DNA of 6,788 nucleotides, taken from contig CAJJPW010000119.1 in NCBI GenBank assembly GCA_905193725.1, positions 1-6,788 on the forward strand, in the 5' to 3' direction. Source of the stretch: an uncultured Eubacteriales bacterium (GTDB lineage Bacteria; Bacillota; Clostridia; Christensenellales; Christensenellaceae). Of the stretch, positions 1-6,638 are shown piece by piece (the stretch's first letter is position 1; every line of letters starts with the position of its first letter). A program made the position numbers and the translations under genes. The notes under the pieces are model-generated. The model was not told where the DNA came from. It saw only the letters and a list, made by a program, of their open reading frames with translations, and made no database searches.

Positions 1-72
1 CCAGTATCCAGTTCAGCCTCCAGCCATTCATAAGAGAATTCCGGGAATGTCTGATGTTTGAAATTTTTCCAT
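1..72 (-). pseudogene. 5' end of an unknown minus-strand gene, apparently frameshifted; continues past the left edge
   Basis: A good ribosome binding site (AAAGGAG on the minus strand, 83-77) lies 4 nt before an ATG at 72-70, and a strong promoter lies about 100 nt upstream. The frame from this ATG stops after 14 codons (TGA at 30-28). A neighbouring frame stays open to the window edge and looks protein-like (…FPEFSYEWLEAELDTG). Removing one A from the A5 run directly after the start codon (T5 at 64-68 on the plus strand) would join the two and give MENFKHQTFPEFSYEW and onward. The gene may therefore carry a one-base frameshift, or the base may be a sequencing error. The open frame alone could also start at an ATG at 107, but no ribosome binding site precedes that codon. 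I do not recognise the protein family. Only about 24 residues are visible, so no function is offered. Confidence 0.35.
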
Positions 73-169
73 GTTACTCCTTTCTCATGAAGTAACTGTC
101 TACACATAAGCAAACAGTGCTATCGCTGTCATTGATCAGCAATAAGCCCCCGTGTTTTCATATAGTTCC

Positions 170-198
170 ATTATACCTTCTCATTTTCCCGAAGTCAA
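170..198 (-). promoter_or_regulatory. Strong sigma-A-type promoter, leftward
   Basis: On the minus strand TTGACT (198-193) is followed by a 17-nt spacer and a perfect TATAAT (175-170). This gives 11 of 12 consensus bases at optimal spacing. Transcription would begin near 163 and leave a leader of about 90 nt before the ATG at 72. This is the best promoter match in the window. The 108-406 stretch between the two divergent genes holds only this promoter, the rightward promoter and AT-rich DNA. Confidence 0.75.
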
Positions 199-285
199 CA
201 TAATTTAACATGTATCAGCCGTTTATTTGTGTTGCTTTTTATTTGATTTTTGTTGTATTTCAGTTGTTTTTATTTTGTTTCCTCA

Positions 286-314
286 TTGACATTTAAATCC
301 TCATCTGTCATACT
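286..314 (+). promoter_or_regulatory. Sigma-A-type promoter for the PHP-domain gene
   Basis: A perfect TTGACA (286-291) is followed by a 17-nt spacer and CATACT (309-314), 4 of 6 matches to TATAAT. The predicted transcript start near 321 lies inside the open frame that begins with a TTG at 314. This argues against that upstream start and supports the ATG at 407. Confidence 0.55.
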
Positions 315-406
315 TGAATATAACGAATGTACCATCAAACAGCAGCTTTGCATCTTCCGTAAGGCTCTTATCATATATAGAAACCGCTCTGGAAAGGAGA
401 CAAACA

Positions 407-1120
407 ATGTATCTTTCTGACATCCACACACATTCTATCGCCAGCGGTCACGGAACCACCTGTACCATCTCTGACATGGCAAAAGCAGCCAGCAAAAAAG
501 GACTGAAACTCCTTGGGATTTCTGACCACGGCCCGGGAACTCTGGCTTCCGGAACTTCTTCTTATTTCAGAAGCCTTCCTTTTTATCCCAGAAAAAGATT
601 CGGCATAGATATTCTTTACGGAGTTGAACTAAACATCCTAGACAGTGCAGGACATACAGATCTGTCAGATGAACTGCTGAACAACCTGGATTACGCTATC
701 ATTAGTATGCATCGGCAGAACTACCGTTCAGGCTCTGTATCTCAGAATACAGAAGCTTACATCAATGCAATGAAACATCCTGCTGTAAAAATACTCGGCC
801 ACTGCGACGATACACATTTCCCTGTAGATTATGAAACGCTGGCAAGAGCAGCTTTACGGGAAAATGTTATTTTTGAAATAAACGAAGCTTCCCTCGCACC
901 CGGAGGATATCGGGGAGACACAAGAGCCAATGCCGCCAGAATCCTGTATCTCTGTCAGAAATATCAGCTTCCTGTTATTTTGTCCAGCGACAGCCACGGA
1001 AAAGAACATGTTGGAGATTTCACCTATGCCGAAGAATTCGTTCACCAGCTCATGTTTCCGGAAACTCTTATCCTTAACAACCAGCTTCCCAGATTAAAAG
1101 TTTTCCTTCAGACACATTAA
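407..1120 (+). CDS. PHP-domain phosphoesterase, YcdX-like
   Basis: This is a complete 237-residue single-domain PHP protein, close to the usual length of the YcdX family (about 245). PHP enzymes are cytoplasmic metal-dependent phosphoesterases with a three-metal site. The expected ligands are all visible: H7 and H9 in DIHTHS, H15, D40-H41 in SDHGPG, E74 in GVELNI, H102 in SMHRQ, H132 in LGHCDD, and D195/H197 in SSDSHG. The start at 407 is chosen because AAAGGAG (393-399) sits 7 nt upstream and the protein then begins directly at the first metal motif, as in relatives. The longer frame from TTG 314 adds 31 low-complexity residues that overlap the promoter. The gene is transcribed alone between its own promoter and a strong terminator. 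The family is close to histidinol-phosphatase and other PHP phosphatases, and the physiological substrate cannot be told from the sequence. Confidence 0.9.
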   Translation: MYLSDIHTHSIASGHGTTCTISDMAKAASKKGLKLLGISDHGPGTLASGTSSYFRSLPFYPRKRFGIDILYGVELNILDSAGHTDLSDELLNNLDYAIISMHRQNYRSGSVSQNTEAYINAMKHPAVKILGHCDDTHFPVDYETLARAALRENVIFEINEASLAPGGYRGDTRANAARILYLCQKYQLPVILSSDSHGKEHVGDFTYAEEFVHQLMFPETLILNNQLPRLKVFLQTH

Positions 1121-1155
1121 AAGAATGTTCCTCAAAGGGACATTCTTTTATTTTA
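1118..1155 (+). terminator. Intrinsic terminator of the PHP-domain gene
   Basis: A 14-bp stem (1118-1131 with 1137-1150, one G-T wobble) closes a 5-nt loop TCAAA and runs into a T-rich tail, TTTTATTTTAT. The stem begins within the TAA stop codon of the PHP gene. Because the stem is A-rich on its 5' side, it might also work weakly on the other strand, but nothing ends there. Confidence 0.85.
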
Positions 1156-1202
1156 TGCATTGTTTTTTGCATTGTGTTATTTTGTTTATTTTCTATAATT
1201 TC

Positions 1203-1232
1203 TTGTCAAAAAAGACAATATTTTAGTATATT
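1203..1232 (+). promoter_or_regulatory. Possible promoter upstream of the truncated ilvN
   Basis: TTGTCA (1203-1208, 5 of 6) and TATATT (1227-1232, 5 of 6) are separated by 18 nt in an AT-rich gap. The -35 region is also one arm of a small inverted repeat, TTGTC-AAAAAA-GACAA (1203-1218). In AT-rich DNA such matches arise by chance, so support is moderate. If real, it may be the surviving promoter of the original ilvN gene, with the coding start lost downstream. Confidence 0.4.
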
Positions 1233-1276
1233 TTAATTAACAAAGCTCACTTAACCATTTACATATCTCGTGATAG

Positions 1277-1681
1277 ATCAGTCTTACTGTAGGAACCACC
1301 GAGGACCCCACAGTATCTCGAATGACGATCGCAACTGTCAGTGATGATGAAACTTTTGAACAGATCAAAAAACAGTTGAACCGTATGATCGAGGTTATTA
1401 AGGTTATTGATTTCACAGACGTATTTGTCCGCATGAAAGAGATTCTGTATATTAAGGTTTTTAACTGTTCCAAAGAAGATAAGGTTGAACTGTTTCAGAT
1501 TGCCGAAACCTTCAAGGCAAAGGTCATTGACTATGGCAAAGACAGCCTGCTCCTGGAATTTGTCCAGACAGCAACCAAGAATGACGCAGTAGTGAAACTG
1601 ATCAAGGAAGAATTTCACAGAATTGAAGTGGTACGTGGAGGAAGTGTAGGAATCGAATCTATCAGTATGATGGAACGATAA
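1277..1681 (+). pseudogene. ilvN: Acetolactate synthase small subunit (IlvN/IlvH), 5'-truncated
   Basis: The readable protein matches the regulatory subunit of acetolactate synthase, which binds valine through its ACT domain and activates the catalytic subunit in branched-chain amino-acid synthesis. Homology begins at 1277 with ISLTVGTTEDPTVSRMTI, equal to the end of the first ACT repeat, and continues through KQLNRMIEVIKVIDFTD, the second-domain segment around AETFKAKVIDYGKDSLLLE, and a C-terminus ending VVRGGSVGIESISMMER. In-frame TGA and TAG stops (1271-1276) lie just before this. The usual first 30 or so residues (VLVENEPGALSR…RGYNI) were not found in any frame upstream. A methionine at 1322 could start a 119-residue product (E. 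coli IlvH has about 163), but no good ribosome binding site precedes it. Most likely it is a decayed gene or the remnant of a deletion. A shortened functional protein is possible, since the C-terminal part is intact and shows no internal stops. Confidence 0.7.
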
Positions 1682-1702
1682 AACTTTTTCTGAATTTTTT
1701 AT

Positions 1703-1747
1703 AAAGGGAGGATTGTCGCATTGTTCTTAATGCTCAGTCCTCTCTTT
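1703..1747. terminator. Hairpin between convergent ilvN remnant and dinB; possible terminator
   Basis: A 10-bp outer stem (1703-1712 with 1738-1747, one G-T pair) and a 5-bp inner stem (1718-1722 with 1729-1733, GCATT/AATGC) form one long hairpin, 2 nt beyond the dinB stop. The tail is UUUAU on the dinB side and has no T-run on the ilvN side, so termination would be weak by the intrinsic rule. Its place between two convergent genes supports a 3'-end role. Confidence 0.4.
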
Positions 1748-1749
1748 AC

Positions 1750-3006
1750 TTACGGTTCTTCCGTCTTTTCGTTTTTCATCTGTGCTTTCGCTTTTCGCCC
1801 AATCCGTGCATTGCTGTTCATAATACTGGCACGGGTGATCTTATCATTTCCAAATTTCATCCGGATCTCATCCATAGCTGCATCCAGCTTTCTGTGGCGT
1901 TCTTTATTTTCTGTATCTTCAAACAGAGACATCTGTTCATAAGTGCCATCTGTAAGGCCTGTCAGTGCCACACCAATCAGACGTAGCGGCTGTCCTTTCC
2001 AGAATTCTTTAAAAAGTCTTGTAGCATTTATATAAATTTCATCTGTAAGATCTGTAGCATTTTCCAGCTTTGTCTGGTGTGAACGGTTTCTGAAATCCAA
2101 AGTACGGAAAGTCACGGAAATACAGTTGCATTTCTTATCTTTTCTGCGCATTCTGGTTGCCAGAACATCACACTGCTCCAAAAGTATGGGAAACACCTGC
2201 TCTATGGAAGTAATATCATCGTTAAAAGTAGTTTCCACGCTGAAACCTTTTGCCTCATCAGGCACTGCTTTTACAGGGGAATCATCGATACCTCTGGCAT
2301 ATTGCCATAGCTGATGTCCCGTTTTTTCCCCAAGCCAGTACTGCACATTGGATGCTCTTTCTCTTGCCAGATCACCGATGGTACGGATTCCCTGATTCAG
2401 AAGCTTCTGCTCGGAAGCTTTTCCCAGAAACAGCAGATTACGGATAGGAAGAGGCCACATTTTCTCCGGGATTTCATCCGGGAACAGAGTGTGTACTCTG
2501 TCCGGCTTTTGAAAATCTGATGCCATCTTTGCCAAAAGCTTATTGGTAGAAATTCCTACATTTACTGTAAATCCCAGCTCTCTGTGAATCTTGCCTTTCA
2601 GCTCATGAGCAGCAGCTACAGGGTCAGGATAGATCAGAGAAGTACCTGTCATATCCAGAAATACCTCATCAATGGAAAAAGATTCCATCACAGGTGCAAA
2701 GGAAGCACAGATTGCTTTAAATGCCCGGGAACATTTATCGTATAATTCAAAATCACTGGGAACGATCACCAGATTGGGACATTTCCGAAGAGCCATGGCT
2801 ACTGGCTCGCCGGTCTGGATCCCGTATTTTTTTGCAGGGATAGATTTGGCAACCACGATACCTGTCCGTTTCTTTGGATCTCCTCCTACACAGGAAGGAA
2901 TTTCTCTGAGATCCGGCAGCCCCTGGCTCACCCTTCTGGCTGATTCCCAGGAAAGAAATGCACTGTTGACATCAATATGAAAAATTAATCGTTCCGTACT
3001 TTTCAC
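1750..3006 (-). CDS. dinB: DNA polymerase IV (Y-family, error-prone translesion polymerase)
   Basis: This is a 418-residue Y-family polymerase that copies past damaged bases and lowers fidelity under DNA stress. The first metal motif is HIDVNSAF, with D12 and the steric-gate F17; N14 replaces the usual second acid, as is common in Firmicutes homologues. The catalytic pair D113-E114 lies in SFSIDEVFLD, NVGIS…LAKMASDFQKP follows at about 149-169, the thumb helix-hairpin-helix is at about 193-214, and the little finger is C-terminal. QMSLF (358-362) is a clear beta-clamp-binding motif, followed by a basic tail. The start is taken as GTG 3006 because GGAGG lies 7 nt upstream and homologues begin a few residues before the first Asp; the ATG at 3057 would add 17 His-rich residues read from the preceding gene. 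The gene overlaps the upstream CoA-transferase gene by GTGA, so translation is probably coupled. No LexA box was recognised. Confidence 0.95.
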   Translation of the reverse strand: MKSTERLIFHIDVNSAFLSWESARRVSQGLPDLREIPSCVGGDPKKRTGIVVAKSIPAKKYGIQTGEPVAMALRKCPNLVIVPSDFELYDKCSRAFKAICASFAPVMESFSIDEVFLDMTGTSLIYPDPVAAAHELKGKIHRELGFTVNVGISTNKLLAKMASDFQKPDRVHTLFPDEIPEKMWPLPIRNLLFLGKASEQKLLNQGIRTIGDLARERASNVQYWLGEKTGHQLWQYARGIDDSPVKAVPDEAKGFSVETTFNDDITSIEQVFPILLEQCDVLATRMRRKDKKCNCISVTFRTLDFRNRSHQTKLENATDLTDEIYINATRLFKEFWKGQPLRLIGVALTGLTDGTYEQMSLFEDTENKERHRKLDAAMDEIRMKFGNDKITRASIMNSNARIGRKAKAQMKNEKTEEP

Positions 3007-3018
3007 TGTTCTTCCTCC
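3003..3018 (-). promoter_or_regulatory. Ribosome binding site and 4-nt stop/start overlap setting the dinB start
   Basis: GGAGG (3018-3014 on the minus strand) lies inside the last codons of the CoA-transferase B gene, 7 nt before GTG 3006. The stop TGA (3005-3003) and the start share the sequence GTGA. This arrangement decides the dinB start and implies translational coupling. Confidence 0.75.
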
Positions 3019-3827
3019 AAGGTAGCCGGCTGCATGGTGATGTTGGCGTTGAGCCATTTTTTCTTGGGATCGATACGGGTCCGTATCATCTCCTTCTCCT
3101 CTTGAGTTGGAGGAGTGGTCATAGGCACGTTTTCTGGAATTTCCAGTTCAAACCCGGTGTTTTCCCGCACTCTGTCAACTGTCACTCCCTCATGTACACT
3201 TTTGAGCCTCATGCGCTTGGTCTGTGGGTTGATGTCCATCACCGCTAAATCCGAGATAATCAGCTGTACTCCCCCTCCAGGAAGCCCCTCTCTTCTATTG
3301 TGTCCTGGGCAAGTTACAAAATCCACTTGCTCTACAAAAGTTCTCTTATCGTGCTTCATCATAGCCACCAAGCGTTTTGCATAACATCCCAGCTCTGCTT
3401 GTGCCAGAAAACCTGGGAGCCTCACCTTGGGTTTAAAGTAATCACCAATGCACACGATATTCAAATTGGCATATTGGTCAATTTGCACGCCGGACACCAT
3501 GCCCACATCCAGCTTGTGATTTTTGAAGATGCCCAGTGCATCTTCTATAGGCATTTGGCTCCTGCATGGCCAGTTGATCAAGTCGTATTCCCAGTTGGTC
3601 TCGGGGATGGAATCGCTGTCCAGCAATGGGTCGATCTCCGGGCCAAACATGATGGTGTAATTTGGTGCGTGGGTGAGCTGTGCCAGCCTAGAGGCCACAG
3701 CGGGAATGCCAATCGCCCGAATGTATGCCTTGCCACCTGTTCCCACGCCTACAAAGCCCATCTCTCCGTCCTTTAGGTGCTTAGACAGTGTTACCGCCAT
3801 CAGTTCTTCTAAGGTATAACTTCTCAT
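3003..3827 (-). CDS. CoA-transferase subunit B, glutaconate CoA-transferase/IpdB-like
   Basis: This 274-residue protein has the size and order of motifs of the beta subunit of family I CoA transferases (GctB, IpdB). It shows VGVGTGG (26-32), QLTHAPNYTIMF (50-61), SGVQIDQYANLN (112-123), CIGDY, RLPG (136-139), FVEQVDFVTCPGH, LPGGGVQLIISDL and a C-terminal region with the usual V-H-x-G-V-T and E-N-T-G-F-E pattern. Two active-site elements differ from the family. Where a catalytic Glu is expected in an E-S/A-G motif, it reads FGPEIDP (61-67), and the LPGSGG loop reads LPGFLAQAE. The enzyme may thus use a different Glu (E64) or not transfer CoA at all, as in the steroid-ring hydrolase IpdAB, a CoA-transferase-fold enzyme acting on an acyl-CoA. 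The start follows a GGAG 9 nt upstream that overlaps the stop of subunit A. The substrate is unknown. Confidence 0.8.
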   Translation of the reverse strand: MRSYTLEELMAVTLSKHLKDGEMGFVGVGTGGKAYIRAIGIPAVASRLAQLTHAPNYTIMFGPEIDPLLDSDSIPETNWEYDLINWPCRSQMPIEDALGIFKNHKLDVGMVSGVQIDQYANLNIVCIGDYFKPKVRLPGFLAQAELGCYAKRLVAMMKHDKRTFVEQVDFVTCPGHNRREGLPGGGVQLIISDLAVMDINPQTKRMRLKSVHEGVTVDRVRENTGFELEIPENVPMTTPPTQEEKEMIRTRIDPKKKWLNANITMQPATLEEEQ

Positions 3828-3839
3828 GTCGCAACACTC

Positions 3840-4730
3840 CTATCTCATAATCTTATCGATGCATTCCTTGCCCACTTTATCAAGGTAGCCTGCAAAGTCC
3901 TTGGTATCCAGGATATATTCCTGAATGTATCTGTCAAAGCTCTCCTGAGTCTGTGCGTATTCCTGGTATAGGGTTGCATGCTGTAAATCAAAATCATACC
4001 TACAATCGCAAGAACAGGGGTGCGCTCCTAATGGCGCCTCTACTACATAGTCCACAAATACCTTGGGCAAAAACGTGCGGGTGTTGGTGCTGATGATTTC
4101 CGACTCATCTACGATTTCCTCCACGCTGACGATCACTTTTTTGGCGGATTTCGCGATGAGAATGTCCGTCTCATTGTCCATCATTCTGCCCGGATCCATC
4201 TGGCAATTTCCGAATTTGTCTGCTCTATGGAAGTGCAAAATCGCCACATCTGGATCAAAGGCCTTGAGCGCCACGTATTTTTGTCCGGTAAACGGGCAGG
4301 TGATCTCGGTCTGAAACTCCGGATTCAGCTGCATGTCTGTACCCAGCGGCACTTTGGTGATGGAAAAAGATAAATCCACTGTGGCTGCTCGGAACCGGTC
4401 GATACAGCACGTCTCGCTGGCGTCTACAAAACGGATTTTCTGTTGCTGCACCGCTCTCCTGAAGTTTTTTGCTAGTCCGATGTTCATCATACCCACGTAG
4501 GAGGAATGGGCTTCCTTAATGCATCCTGCTCCCACCAATAGATCGATGTCTATGCCGCTGCTCCACGCATAAATGGTAAGATCTTTGATCTGTTGACGAA
4601 TGATCTCGTGGATGAGGGCCATCGGATGCCGGCGAATGAGCGAGCCTCCAATTGCCAGCTTACTGCCGCTTTTAATGAGTTTTACAGCTTCACTGGCAGA
4701 AACTACTTTTGATGTTCTTCTATCCTCCAT
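3840..4730 (-). CDS. CoA-transferase subunit A, glutaconate CoA-transferase/IpdA-like
   Basis: This 296-residue protein matches the alpha subunit of the GctAB/IpdAB group. Seen are the N-terminal nucleotide-type turn and following helix, AIGGSLIRRHPMALIHEIIR (26-45), then DLTIYAWSSGIDIDLLVGAG (50-69), a central stretch ending DRFRAATVDLSF, PLGTDM, and DPDVAILHFHRADKFGN (159-175), a strong signature of this family. The C-terminal part is rich in acidic and aromatic residues and contains a Cys cluster (PCSCDC, about 237-242), which I do not recall as typical. It starts at ATG 4730 with GAGG 7 nt upstream, 24 nt after the thiamine enzyme, and ends 12 nt before subunit B, so the two subunits should be made together and form a heteromer in the cytoplasm. 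Which acid or acyl-CoA it handles cannot be told. No hydroxyglutaryl-CoA dehydratase or decarboxylase gene is present to support a glutaconate pathway. Confidence 0.82.
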   Translation of the reverse strand: MEDRRTSKVVSASEAVKLIKSGSKLAIGGSLIRRHPMALIHEIIRQQIKDLTIYAWSSGIDIDLLVGAGCIKEAHSSYVGMMNIGLAKNFRRAVQQQKIRFVDASETCCIDRFRAATVDLSFSITKVPLGTDMQLNPEFQTEITCPFTGQKYVALKAFDPDVAILHFHRADKFGNCQMDPGRMMDNETDILIAKSAKKVIVSVEEIVDESEIISTNTRTFLPKVFVDYVVEAPLGAHPCSCDCRYDFDLQHATLYQEYAQTQESFDRYIQEYILDTKDFAGYLDKVGKECIDKIMR

Positions 4731-4754
4731 AATACTGCCTCTTTCCTGGCCGCT

Positions 4755-6416
4755 TTAAAAAGCCTCTGGCCATACTGTATAAGAACCGTCAAATTTTACT
4801 TCGATCATGGTCGGCCCATCGTACTGTCTCGCGGCTTCCAATGCCCCGGGCAAATCCTCTGCCTTTTCCACACATATGGCGTTGCAGCCCAAGGTCTTTG
4901 CCGTCTCAAAGTAGTCCAGGTCAGATAGATCGACGCCAATATAACGGTTTTCACCAAATTTATAGAGCTCTTCCTGCTTGATATTTCCAAAAGCTCCGTC
5001 GTTAAAGAGCACGATTTTTACCGGTACCTTCAGTCTGCTGGCCGTCTCCAGCTCTGCTAACGTCATGCCCAGCGAGCCGTCTCCCAAAATTGCCACCACT
5101 TCTGCCTCTGGCTCTGCCAGTTGGCAGGCGATTGCAGCGGGGATGGCAAACCCCATGTTTCCATAGTTGACTGGTTTCATAAAGCGCATGCCTTTTTTAA
5201 TGGGGAGAAGATGTGCCCATGCGCCGGGGTTCCCCGCATCCGAACAGAGAATACTTCCCTCTTTGAGAGCCTTTCCCAGCTCTGCCATCACTGCGATGGG
5301 AGGAGCAGGTGTGGCCTTGCTGTTTGCAATCTCGCCGCTGAAAACATCTTGTTTCCACTGTTTTTCCCTCTGCCACAGTTCCTCTAGCCACTGTTTTCTC
5401 TCTGCCAATTTTCCCTCTTTGCCGTCTTTTACCTCCTGAATCAGGCTCTCCAATGCTGGCTCTAGGGAAGCTGCAATTCCAATGCTGGCTGGATAGCTGC
5501 GGCCTATCATCTTTTCCTCTTTATCGATTTGAATGATTTCCTTCAGCTGAATGCTCCACCGGTTAGTGGCCACTGCGCTCATGCTAGAGCCCAGCACCAA
5601 TACCAAATCCGCATCCTCTAAAATACCTCTGGTGAGCTTGCTTCCGTGGCGAGAGCGGGGGCCAAATACCAGCTCGTGCTCTGTGCTCACACTGCCAATT
5701 CCGTTAAAGCTGGTGACAATTGGAGCTCTGAGCAGTTCCGCCAGCTCTATCACCTGGTCGGATACCCTGGCAGATTTTACTCCATTTCCACAGTAAATCA
5801 CCAATTTTTCTGCATTCACTAGCTTTTCGGCAGCTTGTTTTACTTTCTCTTCATTTGGAAAATGCTGTTCGTCAAAGCAGTACTGCGTAGGATCCACAAA
5901 GGTGTAATCCGTCTCCTGCTCCTCGATTGCGTCTCGGAACAGATCTACCACTACCGGCCCTTTTCTGCCAGTCATGGCGATGCGGTAAGCTTCCCGCATG
6001 GCCCACACTGCTGCTTCTGCGCTTTGTACCGGAAGATACGCCTTGCACAGCCCGGAAAACAGGCTCCTGTGATCTGCCTCTTGGGCATCTCCTCTAAAGT
6101 AATCGCTATTTCTATTCTGAAATACGATCACCACCATCGGGCTGGAATCCCGCATGGCCCCACCCATGGGTGTAATTAGATTGGTGGCGCCTGGGCCTGT
6201 AGTCGCCAAACAATAACCCGGCTTTCCCGTCAGCCTTCCATATGCATCTGCGGCATGTCCTGCTGCACCTTCGTGCCTTGTGGGGATGAAAGTAACATCA
6301 CTGCCAATTAAAGCGTCTGTCACCCAAAGGGTCTGCCCCCCTGGAATGCCAAAGACGTACGCGGCTTTTTGTTCCTTCAACACCTCTGCTACTGCTCTTC
6401 CGCCGTTTACTCTCAT
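4755..6416 (-). CDS. Thiamine-diphosphate-dependent enzyme, acetolactate synthase superfamily
   Basis: This is a full-length 553-residue ThDP enzyme. The N-terminal pyrimidine-binding domain (about 1-170) carries FGIPGG (22-27), catalytic E49 in RHEGAAGHAADAYGR and TTGPGATNL (72-80). A middle Rossmann-like domain (about 190-325) is followed by a charged helical linker (330-357). The C-terminal pyrophosphate domain has NYGNMGFAIPAA (417-428) and the Mg/ThDP motif GDGSLGM (445-451) through N472-D473 in FNDGAFG. It is related to acetolactate synthase, 2-hydroxyacyl-CoA lyase and cyclic-dione hydrolases. The acetolactate-synthase segment D-A-F-Q-E reads GDAQEAD (109-115) without Phe, so a biosynthetic IlvB role is unlikely. 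AGGAGG lies 11 nt before ATG 6416, a rather long spacer, but no other start fits. It is the first intact gene of the operon leading to the CoA-transferase subunits and dinB. No convincing promoter was found in the 49 nt upstream. Substrate unknown. Confidence 0.88.
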   Translation of the reverse strand: MRVNGGRAVAEVLKEQKAAYVFGIPGGQTLWVTDALIGSDVTFIPTRHEGAAGHAADAYGRLTGKPGYCLATTGPGATNLITPMGGAMRDSSPMVVIVFQNRNSDYFRGDAQEADHRSLFSGLCKAYLPVQSAEAAVWAMREAYRIAMTGRKGPVVVDLFRDAIEEQETDYTFVDPTQYCFDEQHFPNEEKVKQAAEKLVNAEKLVIYCGNGVKSARVSDQVIELAELLRAPIVTSFNGIGSVSTEHELVFGPRSRHGSKLTRGILEDADLVLVLGSSMSAVATNRWSIQLKEIIQIDKEEKMIGRSYPASIGIAASLEPALESLIQEVKDGKEGKLAERKQWLEELWQREKQWKQDVFSGEIANSKATPAPPIAVMAELGKALKEGSILCSDAGNPGAWAHLLPIKKGMRFMKPVNYGNMGFAIPAAIACQLAEPEAEVVAILGDGSLGMTLAELETASRLKVPVKIVLFNDGAFGNIKQEELYKFGENRYIGVDLSDLDYFETAKTLGCNAICVEKAEDLPGALEAARQYDGPTMIEVKFDGSYTVWPEAF

Positions 6417-6465
6417 ACTTAACTTTTCCTCCTGTCATGGTTCAAAGCTGCCTTATGTAAAGCGA

Positions 6466-6612
6466 TCAGCCATATAGCGTTAATGAATATTTATACCGAG
6501 AAGATACATAGTAGTTTTCCGAGAATTCCAGCATGTTGCCATCTTCCATGTAGACGCTATTTGTAACGTAGAGAAGTGGCGATCTATGGGGAATATCCAG
6601 ATACTCGCTCAT
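6466..6612 (-). pseudogene. GntR-family regulator remnant (C-terminal end of UTRA ligand-binding domain)
   Basis: The 48 residues from ATG 6612 end like a UTRA domain, the effector-binding half of HutC-type GntR repressors: DIPHRSPLLYV (6-16), YMEDGNMLEFSENYY (21-35) and SRYKYSLTL (38-46) match the family's G-x-P-x-x-S-P-L-L, D-G-x-x-x-E-x-S and R-Y-x-F patterns. The DNA-binding winged helix and most of the UTRA domain are missing. The frame remains open to the right edge of the window, but the upstream residues are Lys/Arg-rich and unlike UTRA, so this is probably a truncation rather than a window cut. AAGGAG lies 7 nt before ATG 6612, so the fragment could be translated. It stops 49 nt before the thiamine enzyme gene, which suggests that an intact copy once regulated this operon. 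Identification rests on a short stretch. Confidence 0.55.
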
Positions 6613-6638
6613 GCGTGCTCTCCTTGGCCGTGTTTTTC

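Noticed and set aside
314..406. Upstream extension of the PHP protein from a TTG start at 314
   Set aside because: It overlaps the -10 box of the promoter, has no ribosome binding site, and adds 31 residues absent from the family; AAAGGAG before ATG 407 fits better.
1259..1618. Minus-strand open frame of 119 codons opposite ilvN
   Set aside because: It is antisense to clear IlvN homology and shows no recognisable motif; a shadow frame.
3007..3057. Upstream extension of dinB from ATG 3057
   Set aside because: The 17 extra residues are read from the 3' end of the CoA-transferase gene in another frame and precede a good GGAGG-GTG start.
3300..3776. Plus-strand open frame of 158 codons opposite the CoA-transferase B gene
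   Set aside because: Antisense to strong family motifs, with no ribosome binding site or family resemblance; a shadow frame.
3003..4730. Naming the pair gctAB (glutaconate CoA-transferase)
   Set aside because: The B subunit departs from GctB at the catalytic motif and no other hydroxyglutarate-pathway gene is present, so the substrate is not supported.
5835..6179. Plus-strand open frame of 114 codons opposite the ThDP gene
   Set aside because: Antisense to the conserved pyrimidine-binding domain; low-quality, Cys/His-rich translation typical of shadow frames.
4755..6416. Assignment of the ThDP gene as ilvB, partner of the nearby ilvN
   Set aside because: It lies in a different operon on the opposite strand, lacks the D-A-F-Q-E motif of acetolactate synthase, and is joined to CoA-transferase genes.
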